Origin: Paraburkholderia sp.
GTDB taxonomy: Bacteria; Pseudomonadota; Gammaproteobacteria; Burkholderiales; Burkholderiaceae
DNA: 64,000 nucleotides
Assembly (NCBI RefSeq): GCF_004298475.1
Contig: NZ_SCRP01000037.1
Span: 1 to 64,000, forward strand
Direction: 5' to 3'
Below are positions 41,394 through 50,770 of the stretch, one piece after another. A program made the position numbers and the translations under genes. Position 1 is the stretch's first letter. Every line of letters starts with the position of its first letter. A model generated the notes under the pieces. That model did not search any database. It had not been told where the DNA came from and was given only the letters and a program-made list of their open reading frames with translations.

Positions 41394-41939
41394 ATGCTCA
41401 ACCGTTCTCTTGCCACTGCCCTCGCATCTTCACTGTCACGCGGCGCACGACGCGCACTGGCTGCCGCCCTCGGCGCGCTCGCGCTCGCCGGCTGCGCGCA
41501 GCCGTGGACGCAGTTCCACACGGGCGACGACGCCCAGGCCGTGATCGCGCGCTTCGGCCCGCCGCGCGAAACCTACGACCTGCCCGACGGCGGCAAGCGC
41601 CTGATGTGGCCCACCCAGCCGATGGGCGAAACCACCGTCGCCGCCGATATCGACAGCCACGGCAAGGTCGTCGACGTGCGCCAGGTGCTGGACGATAACG
41701 AGTTCTACCGCGCCGAGATCGGCAAGTGGACGCGCACCGACGTGCTCGTGAACTTCGGCCGCCCGGTGGAGACCTCGTATTTCCCGTTGATGAAGCGTGA
41801 AGTGTGGACCTATCGCTATCTGGACGTCGGCGTCTGGTACATGCTGTACAGTTTCTACTTCGACGACAACGGCATCCTGCGCCTCACGCAAAAGACGCCC
41901 GATCCGCTGCACGACCCGGACCGCCGCAACCTGTTCTGA
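41394..41939 (+). CDS. BamE/SmpA-like outer-membrane lipoprotein
   Basis: A 181-residue predicted lipoprotein. Signal peptide ends in a lipobox LAGC, with Cys34 as the lipidated residue followed by AQ, which favours the outer membrane. The mature part has two successive BamE/OmlA-like units: DDAQAVIARFGPPRETYDLPDG and RTDVLVNFGRPVETSYFP, each followed by a W-containing strand. Unlike canonical BamE (about 110-120 residues with one unit) it is longer, so it is probably a paralogue. The gene is divergent from the binding-protein gene and ends at a strong bidirectional terminator. Confidence 0.78.
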   Translation: MLNRSLATALASSLSRGARRALAAALGALALAGCAQPWTQFHTGDDAQAVIARFGPPRETYDLPDGGKRLMWPTQPMGETTVAADIDSHGKVVDVRQVLDDNEFYRAEIGKWTRTDVLVNFGRPVETSYFPLMKREVWTYRYLDVGVWYMLYSFYFDDNGILRLTQKTPDPLHDPDRRNLF

Positions 41940-41988
41940 ACCGCAGCGCGTCGAACGGCAGGACAGACAGCACAGACAGCACAAAGAC

Positions 41989-42022
41989 AAAACCCCCGCG
42001 CTCCTGCGAGCGCGGGGGTTTT
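41989..42022. terminator. Bidirectional terminator between the lipoprotein gene and leuA
   Basis: Perfect 15-bp stem AAAACCCCCGCGCTC / GAGCGCGGGGGTTTT with a 4-nt loop; works for both converging transcripts. Confidence 0.95.
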
Positions 42023-42041
42023 ACGTTGTGGAGCCTGCCGC

Positions 42042-43592
42042 TTACGAACGCTGCGGATTGAGCTTGTCGCTCTCCGACGAGTACAGCTTGTTCAGCGCCG
42101 CGATATACGCCTTCGCCGAAGCGGCGACGATGTCCGGATCGGTGCCGACGCCGTTCACGATGCGCCCAGCCTTCGACAGACGCACCGTCACTTCGCCCTG
42201 TGCCTGCGTGCCGGTCGTGATTGCGTTCACCGAGTAGAGCAGCAGTTCCGAGCCGCTGCCCACTTCGGTTTCGATGGCGTTCAGCGTGGCGTCCACCGGG
42301 CCGTTGCCCGCGGCTTCGCCCGTAACTTCCTTGCCGTCGGCCGAGAACACGACGCGCGCGTGCGGGCGCTCGCCCGTCTCGGAGTGCTGCGCCAGCGAGA
42401 TGAACTTGTAGTGCTCCTTCTCGTGCGCTTGCGCCGACTCTTCGGTGACGATCGCGATGATGTCTTCGTCGAAGATTTCTGCCTTGCGGTCGGCGAGTTC
42501 CTTGAAGCGCGCGAACGCCTGATTCAGTTCGCCTTCGCTGTCGAGCTGGATGCCCAGCTCCTGCAGACGCTGCTTGAACGCGTTGCGGCCCGAGAGCTTG
42601 CCGAGCACGATCTTGTTCGCGCTCCAGCCCACGTCTTCCGCGCGCATGATTTCGTAGGTATCGCGCGCCTTGAGGACGCCGTCCTGGTGGATGCCCGACG
42701 CGTGCGCAAATGCGTTCGCGCCGACCACCGCCTTGTTCGGCTGCACAACGAAACCGGTGATCTGCGAGACGAGCTTCGATGCCGGCACGATCTGCGTGGT
42801 GTCGATGCCGAGGTCGAGGCCGAAGTAGTCCTTGCGGGTCTTCACGGCCATCACGATTTCTTCGAGCGACGTATTGCCCGCCCGCTCGCCAAGACCGTTG
42901 ATCGTGCACTCGACCTGGCGCGCGCCGCCCGTGTGCACGCCGGCCAGCGAATTCGCCACCGCCATGCCAAGGTCGTTGTGACAGTGCACCGAGAACACCG
43001 CCTTGTCGGAGTTCGGAATGCGCTCGCGCAGCGTCTTCACGAGGTTGCCGTACAGCTCGGGCACGCCGTAGCCGACCGTATCGGCGATGTTGATCGTGGT
43101 CGCGCCTTCGTTGATGACGGCTTCCAGCACCCGGCACAGGAAATCCATGTCCGAGCGGCTGCCGTCTTCCGGCGAGAACTCCACGTCGTTGGTGAACTTG
43201 CGCGCGAAGCGCACGGCAAGCTTCGCCTGCTCCAGCACCTGCTCCGGCGACATGCGCAGCTTCTTCTCCATATGCAGCGGCGAAGTGGCGATGAACGTGT
43301 GGATGCGGAAGTGATCGGCGGGCTTGAGCGCATCGGCGGCGCGCTGGATGTCCTTGTCGTTCGCACGGGCGAGCGAGCAGACCGTGCTGTCCTTCACCAG
43401 GCCGGCAATCGTGTGGATCGCGTCGAAGTCGCCGTTCGAACTGGCGGCGAAACCCGCTTCGATCACGTCGACCTTCATGCGCTCGAGTTGCTTCGCGATG
43501 CGGATTTTCTCTTCCTTCGTCATCGACGCACCGGGCGACTGCTCGCCGTCGCGCAACGTCGTATCGAAGATGATGAGCTTGTCTGCTGCCAT
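42042..43592 (-). CDS. leuA: 2-isopropylmalate synthase
   Basis: A 516-residue LeuA, which condenses acetyl-CoA and 2-ketoisovalerate in the first committed step of leucine synthesis. The TIM barrel starts [15 protein letters not shown] (metal-binding Asp), with metal ligands in [15 protein letters not shown] and [11 protein letters not shown]. The C-terminal regulatory domain (about 390-516), where leucine inhibits, ends in [25 protein letters not shown] lies upstream of the ATG. Control by leucine is also suggested at the RNA level: a promoter, a leucine-rich leader peptide and alternative stems occupy the 230 bp upstream. Confidence 0.97.
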   Translation of the reverse strand: MAADKLIIFDTTLRDGEQSPGASMTKEEKIRIAKQLERMKVDVIEAGFAASSNGDFDAIHTIAGLVKDSTVCSLARANDKDIQRAADALKPADHFRIHTFIATSPLHMEKKLRMSPEQVLEQAKLAVRFARKFTNDVEFSPEDGSRSDMDFLCRVLEAVINEGATTINIADTVGYGVPELYGNLVKTLRERIPNSDKAVFSVHCHNDLGMAVANSLAGVHTGGARQVECTINGLGERAGNTSLEEIVMAVKTRKDYFGLDLGIDTTQIVPASKLVSQITGFVVQPNKAVVGANAFAHASGIHQDGVLKARDTYEIMRAEDVGWSANKIVLGKLSGRNAFKQRLQELGIQLDSEGELNQAFARFKELADRKAEIFDEDIIAIVTEESAQAHEKEHYKFISLAQHSETGERPHARVVFSADGKEVTGEAAGNGPVDATLNAIETEVGSGSELLLYSVNAITTGTQAQGEVTVRLSKAGRIVNGVGTDPDIVAASAKAYIAALNKLYSSESDKLNPQRS

Positions 43593-43645
43593 TTCGTGTC
43601 TCCAGAGGGAACTTGTTCAGTGTCTACAAACGGAATTCGGGTGTT

Positions 43646-43745
43646 CGCGCCACCGTTGGCGACGCTGACAATGAACGAAGCGGACGGAGGGCGAGCGGGA
43701 TCAGCGCGGCAGGCGCGCTAGCGCTAGTGCACGTAGCGGCGCACC
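43646..43745 (-). promoter_or_regulatory. Putative leucine attenuator: competing RNA stems upstream of leuA
   Basis: On the - strand, segment 1 GGUGCGC (43739-43745) can pair with segment 2 GCGCGCC (43712-43718), enclosing the leader's three CUA codons. Segment 2 can instead pair with segment 4 GGCGCG (43646-43651), and segment 4 also belongs to a separate hairpin CGCCA/UGGCG (43648-43661). Stalling at leucine codons would mask segment 1, free segment 2 to pair with 4 and break the last hairpin. That hairpin lacks a clear U tract, so the final step may not be intrinsic termination. Confidence 0.5.
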
Positions 43746-43784
43746 GGCTTGAAGAGAAAAGAGGGGGAACTGGATCGTTACCAT
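43701..43784 (-). CDS. Leucine-rich leader peptide (leuL-like) of leuA
   Basis: A 27-codon frame, too short for routine gene calling, starting MVTIQFPLFSLQ and ending LARLPR. Six of 27 residues are leucine. Three of them are CTA, the rarest leucine codon in this GC-rich genome, clustered within six codons (CTA CGT GCA CTA GCG CTA). It lies 108 bp upstream of leuA. The -10 element of a good promoter is only 7 bp before its ATG, so the mRNA probably begins at or next to the start codon (leaderless); consistent with this, no Shine-Dalgarno is seen. Best read as the sensing peptide of a leucine attenuator. Confidence 0.65.
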   Translation of the reverse strand: MVTIQFPLFSLQAGAPLRALALARLPR

Positions 43785-43791
43785 GCCGGCG

Positions 43792-43820
43792 ACTATAGCG
43801 GGATTCCGTCGATAGCGCAA
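43792..43820 (-). promoter_or_regulatory. leuA promoter
   Basis: TTGCGC (43815-43820), 17-bp spacer, TATAGT (43792-43797) on the - strand. The -10 matches sigma-70 at five of six positions. Predicted start of transcription at 43784-43785, that is, at the ATG of the leader peptide. Confidence 0.65.
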
Positions 43821-43945
43821 TTGGCGGCGCCCCGCAGCGCGGGGCGTCCGTTAGCTTGCGCCGTCGAGGCCGCGCGGCGCCACGGAACACCGCGCAAAAC
43901 CGCACAACACGCAACACATACAGGCTACGTGCAGGCCAAAAGAAT

Positions 43946-43967
43946 GGGGCCGCATGGAAGCGGCCCC
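43946..43967 (-). terminator. Probable terminator downstream of pssA
   Basis: GGGGCCGC / GCGGCCCC perfect stem, 6-nt loop, followed on the - strand by ATTCTTTTGG. A second GC hairpin without T tract (CGCCCCGC / GCGGGGCG, about 43829-43847) follows before the leuA promoter. This stretch, 43821-44012, holds nothing else I can recognise. Confidence 0.65.
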
Positions 43968-44012
43968 GGCAATCACGGCGGGCGGCGCGGTTGCCCGCGT
44001 ACCGCCTGGCGG

Positions 44013-44888
44013 CTAGCGCTCGCGCGGTGACGAGCGTGCGGGGTTGTTGCGGCCGCGCATCGCCTGGTAGGCCCAGAACACATATCCGGAAAGGCCGTAA
44101 AGCACGAACAGGCCGAACAGCATGAGCGGCGGATCGGACGATACGAGCACGAACGCCATGACGACGAGCAGGATCGCGGCGAACGGCACGCGGTGGCGCA
44201 CGTCGAGCGCCTTGCCGCTGTAAAACGGCGCGTTCGACACCATGGTCACGCCCGCATAGATGGTCAGCACGAACGCGACCCACGGCAGCCACGAGAGCTT
44301 GACGGGCACACGGTTGTCGGTGGCGAGCCACACGAAGCCCGCGATCAGCGCCGCCGCCGCCGGGCTCGGCAAGCCCTGGAAGTAGCGCTTGTCGACCACG
44401 CCGATGTTCGTATTGAAACGTGCGAGCCGCAGCGCGGCGCCCGAGCAGTAGACGAACGCCGCGAGCCAGCCCCAGCGCCCGAGATCCTTGAGCACCCACT
44501 CGTACATGACGAGTGCGGGCGCGACGCCGAACGAAACCATGTCCGAGAGGCTGTCGAACTGCTCGCCGAATGCGCTCTGCGAGTGCGTCATGCGCGCGAC
44601 GCGGCCATCCATGCCGTCGAGCACCATCGCCACGAAGATCGCGATGGCCGCGACCTCGAAACGCACGTTCATCGCCTGCACGACGGCGAAGAAGCCGCAG
44701 AACAGCGCGGCAGTCGTGAATGCGTTGGGCAGCAGATAAATGCCGCGCTTCCTGAGGAACTGCTGGCGCGCGGCGCGGCGGGTCGCGGCGAGGCCGACCG
44801 GCTCCTGCACAGCCTTGTTACGGCGAAACGGCCGCGGCAGCGGCGAGCCGGCGCTATTGCGGGGACGACGCGATTTGAATCCGGCCAT
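44013..44888 (-). CDS. pssA: CDP-diacylglycerol-serine O-phosphatidyltransferase
   Basis: A 291-residue integral-membrane phosphatidylserine synthase of the CDP-alcohol phosphatidyltransferase family. The signature is complete: Asp91, Asp94, Arg96, Gly108, Asp112 and Asp116 (DGMDGRVARM, then GEQFDSLSD). About eight membrane helices follow a basic N-terminal tail of 45 residues. It makes phosphatidylserine from CDP-DAG for the Psd enzyme encoded just upstream (11 bp gap). Start at MAGFKSRRPR; the frame runs 62 codons further upstream, inside psd. Confidence 0.94.
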   Translation of the reverse strand: MAGFKSRRPRNSAGSPLPRPFRRNKAVQEPVGLAATRRAARQQFLRKRGIYLLPNAFTTAALFCGFFAVVQAMNVRFEVAAIAIFVAMVLDGMDGRVARMTHSQSAFGEQFDSLSDMVSFGVAPALVMYEWVLKDLGRWGWLAAFVYCSGAALRLARFNTNIGVVDKRYFQGLPSPAAAALIAGFVWLATDNRVPVKLSWLPWVAFVLTIYAGVTMVSNAPFYSGKALDVRHRVPFAAILLVVMAFVLVSSDPPLMLFGLFVLYGLSGYVFWAYQAMRGRNNPARSSPRER

Positions 44889-44899
44889 CGCACCCCTCC

Positions 44900-45553
44900 T
44901 TAAGCCGATTGTGTTTGTAGTTCGGCGAGGATCGTCGACGAGGCAGACACCTTCTCGCCGATCGATACGCGCGGGCGGCTGCCCAGCGGCAGGTACACGT
45001 CGACGCGCGAGCCAAAGCGGATGAAGCCGTAGCGCTGGCCGCGCGTGAGCGGCTCGCCCGAACGCACGTAGCACAGAATGCGGCGCGCGATGAGACCGGC
45101 GATCTGCACGGAAGTCACCACCGTGCCGTCGGCCATCGTGAGGACGACGGCATTGCGTTCGTTCTCGGTGGAGGCCTTGTCGATTGCGGCGTTCAGATAC
45201 GCGCCCGGGAAGTACTCGACCTTGGCGACGGCGCCGTCCACCGGCGAGCGTTGCGAATGGACGTTGAAGACGTTCATGAACACGCTGATCTTCAGCGCTT
45301 CACGGTTTGCATACGGATCGTGCGCGGTCTCGACGGCGACGATGCGGCCATCGGCGGGACACAGGACGGCATTGGCCTGCTGCGGAATGGGCCGCGGCGG
45401 ATCGCGGAAGAACTGGACGACGAAGATGAGGATCAGCCAGAACGGCCACGCGAGGCCGAACCCTGCGACTGCCTGGATCAAGAGCACCACGACGGCCGCA
45501 ATGGCGATGAACGGCCAGCCTTCGCGGGCGATGATCGGATGAGGGTAATTCAT
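44900..45553 (-). CDS. psd: Phosphatidylserine decarboxylase, short (archaeal-type) form
   Basis: A 217-residue pyruvoyl enzyme that converts phosphatidylserine to phosphatidylethanolamine. It belongs to the short subfamily: one or two N-terminal membrane helices (about 15-48), the core CPADGRIV and [16 protein letters not shown] with the essential His, and self-cleavage expected before Ser182 in RFGSRVDVY (not the LGST of the E. coli type). Start at [13 protein letters not shown]. It precedes pssA by 11 bp, so the two steps of PE synthesis are co-transcribed. Confidence 0.94.
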   Translation of the reverse strand: MNYPHPIIAREGWPFIAIAAVVVLLIQAVAGFGLAWPFWLILIFVVQFFRDPPRPIPQQANAVLCPADGRIVAVETAHDPYANREALKISVFMNVFNVHSQRSPVDGAVAKVEYFPGAYLNAAIDKASTENERNAVVLTMADGTVVTSVQIAGLIARRILCYVRSGEPLTRGQRYGFIRFGSRVDVYLPLGSRPRVSIGEKVSASSTILAELQTQSA

Positions 45554-45590
45554 ATTGGCTTCGGTGTTTTTTCGAAAACCGTAGGATAGC

Positions 45591-45628
45591 AAAAGCCGCC
45601 CGGGGTTCATCCCCACCGGGCGGCTTTT
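45591..45628 (-). terminator. Terminator or attenuator between ilvC and psd
   Basis: 13-bp perfect stem AAAAGCCGCCCGG / CCGGGCGGCTTTT with a 12-nt loop; only four T follow on the - strand, so read-through into psd-pssA is possible. Confidence 0.75.
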
Positions 45629-45721
45629 GTTGATGCTTGCCGCGGCGCGGCGGCGGCATGAATGCCCTTCCGCACGCGCCGCTGGAGCGGCAAATAAGCT
45701 GCAAGCGAGCAGCGAATGCGC

Positions 45722-46864
<1,143 letters not shown>

Positions 46865-46932
46865 TCAAGCGCCGCGCCCGGCCGGGTTCCGGCGGTCGAT
46901 CGTCGAACCTGATCGACGCATGCTGCCGGGCG

Positions 46933-47424
46933 TCACACTTTCAGAATGCGCTCGCCGCGCCCGATGCCCGAGCTGCCCGTGCGGACGGTTTCGAGAATCG
47001 CCGTGGCGTCGAGCGCCTCGATGAACGCGTCGAGCTTCTCGCTCGCCCCCGTCAGTTCGATCGTGTAAGTCTTTTCGGTAACGTCGATGATGCGGCCGCG
47101 GAAGATATCCGCCATCCGCTTCATCTCCTCGCGTTCCTTGCCGACCGCCCGAACCTTGATCAGCATCAGCTCACGCTCGATGTGGGCGCCCTCGGTCAGG
47201 TCGACCACTTTCACCACCTCGATCAGGCGGTTCAGATGCTTCGTGATCTGTTCGATCACGTCGTCAGAGCCAATGGAAACGATGGTCATGCGTGACAGCG
47301 ACCGGTCTTCGGTCGGCGCCACGGTCAAGGTTTCGATGTTGTAGCCGCGTGCGGAGAAGAGGCCGACCACGCGCGACAGCGCGCCCGGCTCGTTTTCCAG
47401 CAAAACGGAAATAATGTGTCTCAT
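46933..47424 (-). CDS. ilvH: Acetolactate synthase small (regulatory) subunit
   Basis: A 163-residue regulatory subunit of acetolactate synthase. The N-terminal ACT domain (MRHIISVLLENEPGALSRVVGLFSARGYNIETL, positions 1-33) binds valine for feedback inhibition; the second half carries the dimerisation part ending in RTGSSGIGRGERILKV. It lies 117 bp downstream of ilvI. Confidence 0.96.
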   Translation of the reverse strand: MRHIISVLLENEPGALSRVVGLFSARGYNIETLTVAPTEDRSLSRMTIVSIGSDDVIEQITKHLNRLIEVVKVVDLTEGAHIERELMLIKVRAVGKEREEMKRMADIFRGRIIDVTEKTYTIELTGASEKLDAFIEALDATAILETVRTGSSGIGRGERILKV

Positions 47425-47541
47425 GATGTGTTCCGCGATTTATCCAGTTTGAGCGTGGCGGCCGCCCTGCCCCCGCGAATTCGCGCGCCCTTTGTGGAGA
47501 CGCGCGCCGCGCGAAGTGGGAGCGGCGCCGTTCAACGACCG

Positions 47542-49326
47542 TTACAGCTCTTCCGAACCGAGCAGCATGTCGGTAATGCCCTTGCCGGGCTGAACCATCG
47601 GCCACACGTTTTCGGAAGGGTCGGTCTGGAAATCGAGGAACACGGTGCGGTCCTTCAGTCGCAGTGCTTCCTTGAGCGCGGGTTCCACATCGGCGGTCTT
47701 GTCGACGCGGATGCCCACGTGGCCGTACGCTTCGGCGAGCTTCACGAAGTCGGGCAGCGCATCCATGTACGAATGCGAATAGCGCTTGTCGTATTCGATC
47801 TGCTGCCACTGGCGAACCATGCCGAGGTAGCGGTTGTTGAGCGAGACGATCTTCACGGGCGTGTCGTACTGCTTGCAGGTCGACAGTTCCTGAATGCACA
47901 TCTGGATCGAGCCTTCGCCCGTGATACAGACGACGTCCTCGTCCGGATGCGCCATCTTCACGCCCATCGCCGCCGGCAGGCCGAAGCCCATCGTGCCGAG
48001 GCCGCCCGAATTGATCCAGCGGCGCGGCTGGTTGAAGCGGTAGAACTGCGCGGCCCACATCTGATGCTGGCCGACGTCCGAGCAGACGAACGCATTGCCG
48101 CCCGTCAACTCCCACAGTTTTTCGACGACGTACTGCGGCTTGATGATCTCCGTGCCGCGCTCGAACTTCAGGCAATTCTTCTCGCGCCAGCCTTCGATGT
48201 CCTTCCACCAGGCTGCGAGCGCCTCGGTGTCGGGGCCGTGCTCGGCGTGCTGAAGCTGCTCGATGAGTTCCTTGAGCACTTCCTTCACGTCGCCGACGAT
48301 GGGGATGTCGACCTTCACGCGCTTCGAAATCGACGAAGGATCGATGTCGATGTGAATGATCTTGCGCGGACGCGAGGTGAAGTGTGCGGGGTTGCCGATC
48401 ACGCGGTCGTCGAAGCGTGCGCCGATTGCGATCAGCACGTCGCAGTGCTGCATCGCCATGTTGGCTTCGTACGTGCCGTGCATGCCGAGCATGCCGAGGA
48501 ACTTGCGATCGCTCGCGCGATAGCCGCCGAGCCCCATCAGCGTGTTCGTCACCGGGTAGCCGAGCAGGTCGGCGAACTGGTTCAGCTCGCGCGCCGCGTC
48601 GGCGAGGATGATGCCGCCGCCGGTGTAGATGTACGGACGCCTGGCCGACAAGAGCAGCGAGACCGCCTTGCGGATCTGCCCCGAGTGGCCCTTGGTGACC
48701 GGGTTGTAAGAGCGCAGCGAAATGCTCTTGAGCGGCTCATAGGCGCACGGAGCCTTCGACACGTCCTTCGGAATGTCGATCAGCACGGGACCGGGACGGC
48801 CGGTGCGCGCAATGTAGAAGGCTTTCTTGACGGTCGCCGCGAGGTCGCGCACGTCCTTCACGAGGAAGTTGTGCTTCACGCAGGGACGCGTGATGCCCAC
48901 CGTGTCGCACTCCTGGAAGGCGTCCTGACCGATCGCGGCAGTGGGCACCTGCCCGCTGATGACGACCAGCGGAATCGAATCCATGTACGCCGTCGCGATG
49001 CCGGTCACCGCGTTGGTAACGCCGGGGCCGGAGGTCACGAGACACACGCCGACCTTGCCGCTCGAACGGGCGTAGCCGTCGGCAGCATGCACGGCAGCCT
49101 GTTCGTGGCGCACGAGGATGTGCTGGATCTTGTCCTGCTTGTACAGCTCGTCGTAGACGTAAAGTACGGAGCCGCCGGGGTAGCCCCAGATGAATTCGAC
49201 CTGCTCGTCGGCGAGCGCCTTCATCAGCACGGTTGCGCCAATGGAGCGGCCATTTTGGCCTTCGGGGTCGGATTCAGCAGAGCTGGGGGGAATCGACGTG
49301 GAGAATTCCGCGCTGGGAATATTCAT
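47542..49326 (-). CDS. ilvI: Acetolactate synthase large (catalytic) subunit
   Basis: A 594-residue thiamine-diphosphate enzyme forming acetolactate and acetohydroxybutyrate. Visible: the catalytic Glu in RHEQAAVHAADGYAR, the FAD-contact segment LGMHGTYEANMAM, and the thiamine diphosphate motif TGEGSIQMCIQELSTCKQYDTPVKIVSLNN (GDG-like, here GEG; N...N end). Two ATGs occur in tandem; I use the second, which is better spaced from AAGGTGA. The stop of a 36-codon upstream ORF overlaps both ATGs. First gene of ilvI-ilvH-ilvC. Confidence 0.95.
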   Translation of the reverse strand: MNIPSAEFSTSIPPSSAESDPEGQNGRSIGATVLMKALADEQVEFIWGYPGGSVLYVYDELYKQDKIQHILVRHEQAAVHAADGYARSSGKVGVCLVTSGPGVTNAVTGIATAYMDSIPLVVISGQVPTAAIGQDAFQECDTVGITRPCVKHNFLVKDVRDLAATVKKAFYIARTGRPGPVLIDIPKDVSKAPCAYEPLKSISLRSYNPVTKGHSGQIRKAVSLLLSARRPYIYTGGGIILADAARELNQFADLLGYPVTNTLMGLGGYRASDRKFLGMLGMHGTYEANMAMQHCDVLIAIGARFDDRVIGNPAHFTSRPRKIIHIDIDPSSISKRVKVDIPIVGDVKEVLKELIEQLQHAEHGPDTEALAAWWKDIEGWREKNCLKFERGTEIIKPQYVVEKLWELTGGNAFVCSDVGQHQMWAAQFYRFNQPRRWINSGGLGTMGFGLPAAMGVKMAHPDEDVVCITGEGSIQMCIQELSTCKQYDTPVKIVSLNNRYLGMVRQWQQIEYDKRYSHSYMDALPDFVKLAEAYGHVGIRVDKTADVEPALKEALRLKDRTVFLDFQTDPSENVWPMVQPGKGITDMLLGSEEL

Positions 49327-49436
49327 CATTCACCTTTCGAATTTTCGGCAAAAAATTGATCGGGTGCTCTCCGCCGGGCTTGTGGCTCGGGTTCAAGCGG
49401 CGCGTCCAGTTGACAAATGAGCCTCATGGGCCACAT
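49326..49436 (-). CDS. Upstream ORF overlapping the ilvI start
   Basis: A 36-codon frame (starts MWPMRLICQL, ends AENSKGE) inside the predicted ilvI leader. Its TGA overlaps both candidate ATGs of ilvI, so ribosomes that finish it could re-initiate on ilvI. It lacks a clear Shine-Dalgarno. Four Leu/Ile codons occur in residues 6-14, not enough to call it a leader peptide of the classical kind. The same frame is open further upstream, beyond the predicted transcript start. May be regulatory or fortuitous. Confidence 0.35.
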   Translation of the reverse strand: MWPMRLICQLDAPLEPEPQARRRAPDQFFAENSKGE

Positions 49437-49476
49437 CTGAATTGAGACAGAGTCACTTATATATCGCGAACCGTCG

Positions 49477-49505
49477 AAGATAGCGATTCGCACGCAACCG
49501 GTCAA
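49477..49505 (-). promoter_or_regulatory. ilvI-ilvH-ilvC promoter
   Basis: TTGACC (49500-49505), 17-bp spacer, TATCTT (49477-49482) on the - strand. Predicted start near 49470 and a leader of about 140 nt containing a bulged hairpin (CGCCG-CTTG / CAAG-CGGCG) before the ilvI start. Confidence 0.7.
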
Positions 49506-49525
49506 GCAAATCTTGGCGCCGATGT

Positions 49526-49592
49526 GTACATGCGGGTACATGCTGGAAAACGGGCTGGAAAACACGCCGTAAAACGGGCTGTAAAACGCGCT
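49526..49592. repeat. Tandem repeat array upstream of ilvI (2 x 10 bp and 4 x 12 bp)
   Basis: GTACATGCGG and GTACATGCTG in tandem (49526-49545), then four 12-bp units overlapping by one base: GGAAAACGGGCT, GGAAAACACGCC, GTAAAACGGGCT, GTAAAACGCGCT (49545-49592). The array lies just upstream of the ilvI -35 and in the divergent space before the ECF sigma gene. The rest of the 49593-49780 stretch is GC-rich with no feature I recognise beyond the sigma gene's own 5' region. Confidence 0.8.
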
Positions 49593-49780
49593 CGCATGCG
49601 GCCGCGGGCGGGCGCGCCGAGCCCCCAGTCGCGCCGCGCGGGGGCAGAACAGGACAGCCCGAGGACAGCCCGGCCGAGCGATCCATTACCCGGGGGAGGC
49701 AAAAATTTGCTAGCATCCGCGAGTTTTTACGACATTTTTCGAACGGTTACGCGTACGCTGGTGGCGGCGCTCTGCAACGG

Positions 49781-50344
49781 ATGGCATCAGACAAGGAACT
49801 CGCCGACTTCCTGGCGGGCATCGAAAGACGCGCGTTCAAGCAGACGGTCTACGCCGTGCGAGACGACGACGCCGCGCTCGACATCGTGCAGGACGCGATG
49901 ATCAAGCTCGCCGAAAAATATGGCGACCGGCCCGCGGCCGAGCTGCCCCTGCTTTTTCAGCGCATCCTTCAAAACACAACGCACGATTATTTCCGGCGGC
50001 AGAAAGTACGCAATACGTGGGTGAGCCTGTTCTCGTCGCTCGGCAACGCGGAAGACGAGGATTTCGACCCGCTCGAAACCATCGAGGTGGCGCAGGGATC
50101 TGCCGGCGCCGAAAGCAGCGAGCAGCAGCTCGAGCGGGAACAGGTCCTGAACCTGATCGACGAAGAAGTCCAAAAATTACCGGCGCGTCAACGGGAAGCG
50201 TTTCTGATGCGTTACTGGGAAGATATGGATGTCGCCGAAACCGCCGCCGCCATGGGCTGCTCCGAAGGCAGCGTGAAAACGCACTGCTCGCGGGCCACGC
50301 ACACGCTGGCACAAGCGCTCAAGGCGAAAGGAATCACCCTATGA
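49781..50344 (+). CDS. RNA polymerase ECF-type sigma factor
   Basis: A 187-residue group 4 sigma factor. Sigma region 2 (about 20-90) includes DDAALDIVQDAMIKLAEKYG and LPLLFQRILQNTTHDYFRRQK; region 4 (about 130-180) reads LPARQREAFLMRYWEDMDVAETAAAMGCSEGSVKTHCSRA (a helix-turn-helix, positions 133-172). The acidic linker ESSEQQLEREQ is longer than usual. Its stop codon overlaps the ATG of the DUF3619 gene, so the two are coupled. The family in Burkholderiales travels with DUF3619 and DUF3106 proteins; target promoters are unknown. Confidence 0.92.
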   Translation: MASDKELADFLAGIERRAFKQTVYAVRDDDAALDIVQDAMIKLAEKYGDRPAAELPLLFQRILQNTTHDYFRRQKVRNTWVSLFSSLGNAEDEDFDPLETIEVAQGSAGAESSEQQLEREQVLNLIDEEVQKLPARQREAFLMRYWEDMDVAETAAAMGCSEGSVKTHCSRATHTLAQALKAKGITL

Positions 50345-50754
50345 GTTCCGCTCTCGACAACAAAGAATCAGAGTTCGTGCGGGAGCTGCGCCGCGCGCTC
50401 GACGAGAGCGCGGCCAGCCTGCCCGTTTCCACTGCCGACCGGCTCGCCGTCGCCCGCCAGGCCGCGCTCGCGCGCAAAAAGCCTGAGCTGGAGTTCGTGC
50501 GCGCCCCGGCTTTGGCGCCTGCCGGCGTGCCGGCCGACTTTGCCGCGCCGCGCCGCCGTTCGCGGCTCGCACGCTTCGCGCTCGCATGGCCGCTCGCGGC
50601 GCTCGTCGCCGGGCTCTTCGCCATCGCGTATTTCGAGGATCAGCAACGTACGGCCGAACTGGCCGATATCGATGCCGCCATGCTGAGCGACGACCTGCCG
50701 CTCACGGCGTATCTCGATCACGGTTTCAACGCGTATCTGTCGCGTTCTCACTGA
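50341..50754 (+). CDS. DUF3619 family single-pass membrane protein, candidate anti-sigma factor
   Basis: A 137-residue protein with a cytoplasmic-looking N-terminus (about 1-75, with amphipathic ESEFVRELRRALDESAASL), one membrane helix (about 79-98) and a short acidic C-terminus beyond it. It matches DUF3619. Its ATG overlaps the sigma factor stop (ATGA). Overlap with an ECF sigma gene, size and topology are those of anti-sigma factors, though no zinc-binding HxxxCxxC motif is present. The anti-sigma role is inference. Confidence 0.8.
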   Translation: MSSALDNKESEFVRELRRALDESAASLPVSTADRLAVARQAALARKKPELEFVRAPALAPAGVPADFAAPRRRSRLARFALAWPLAALVAGLFAIAYFEDQQRTAELADIDAAMLSDDLPLTAYLDHGFNAYLSRSH

Positions 50755-50770
50755 CCGGGAGGCTCGCGGG

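Noticed and set aside
43821..43860. GC-rich hairpin upstream of the leuA promoter as a riboswitch or second terminator
   Set aside because: Perfect stem but lies upstream of the predicted transcription start and has no T tract; probably just a secondary stop for pssA read-through.
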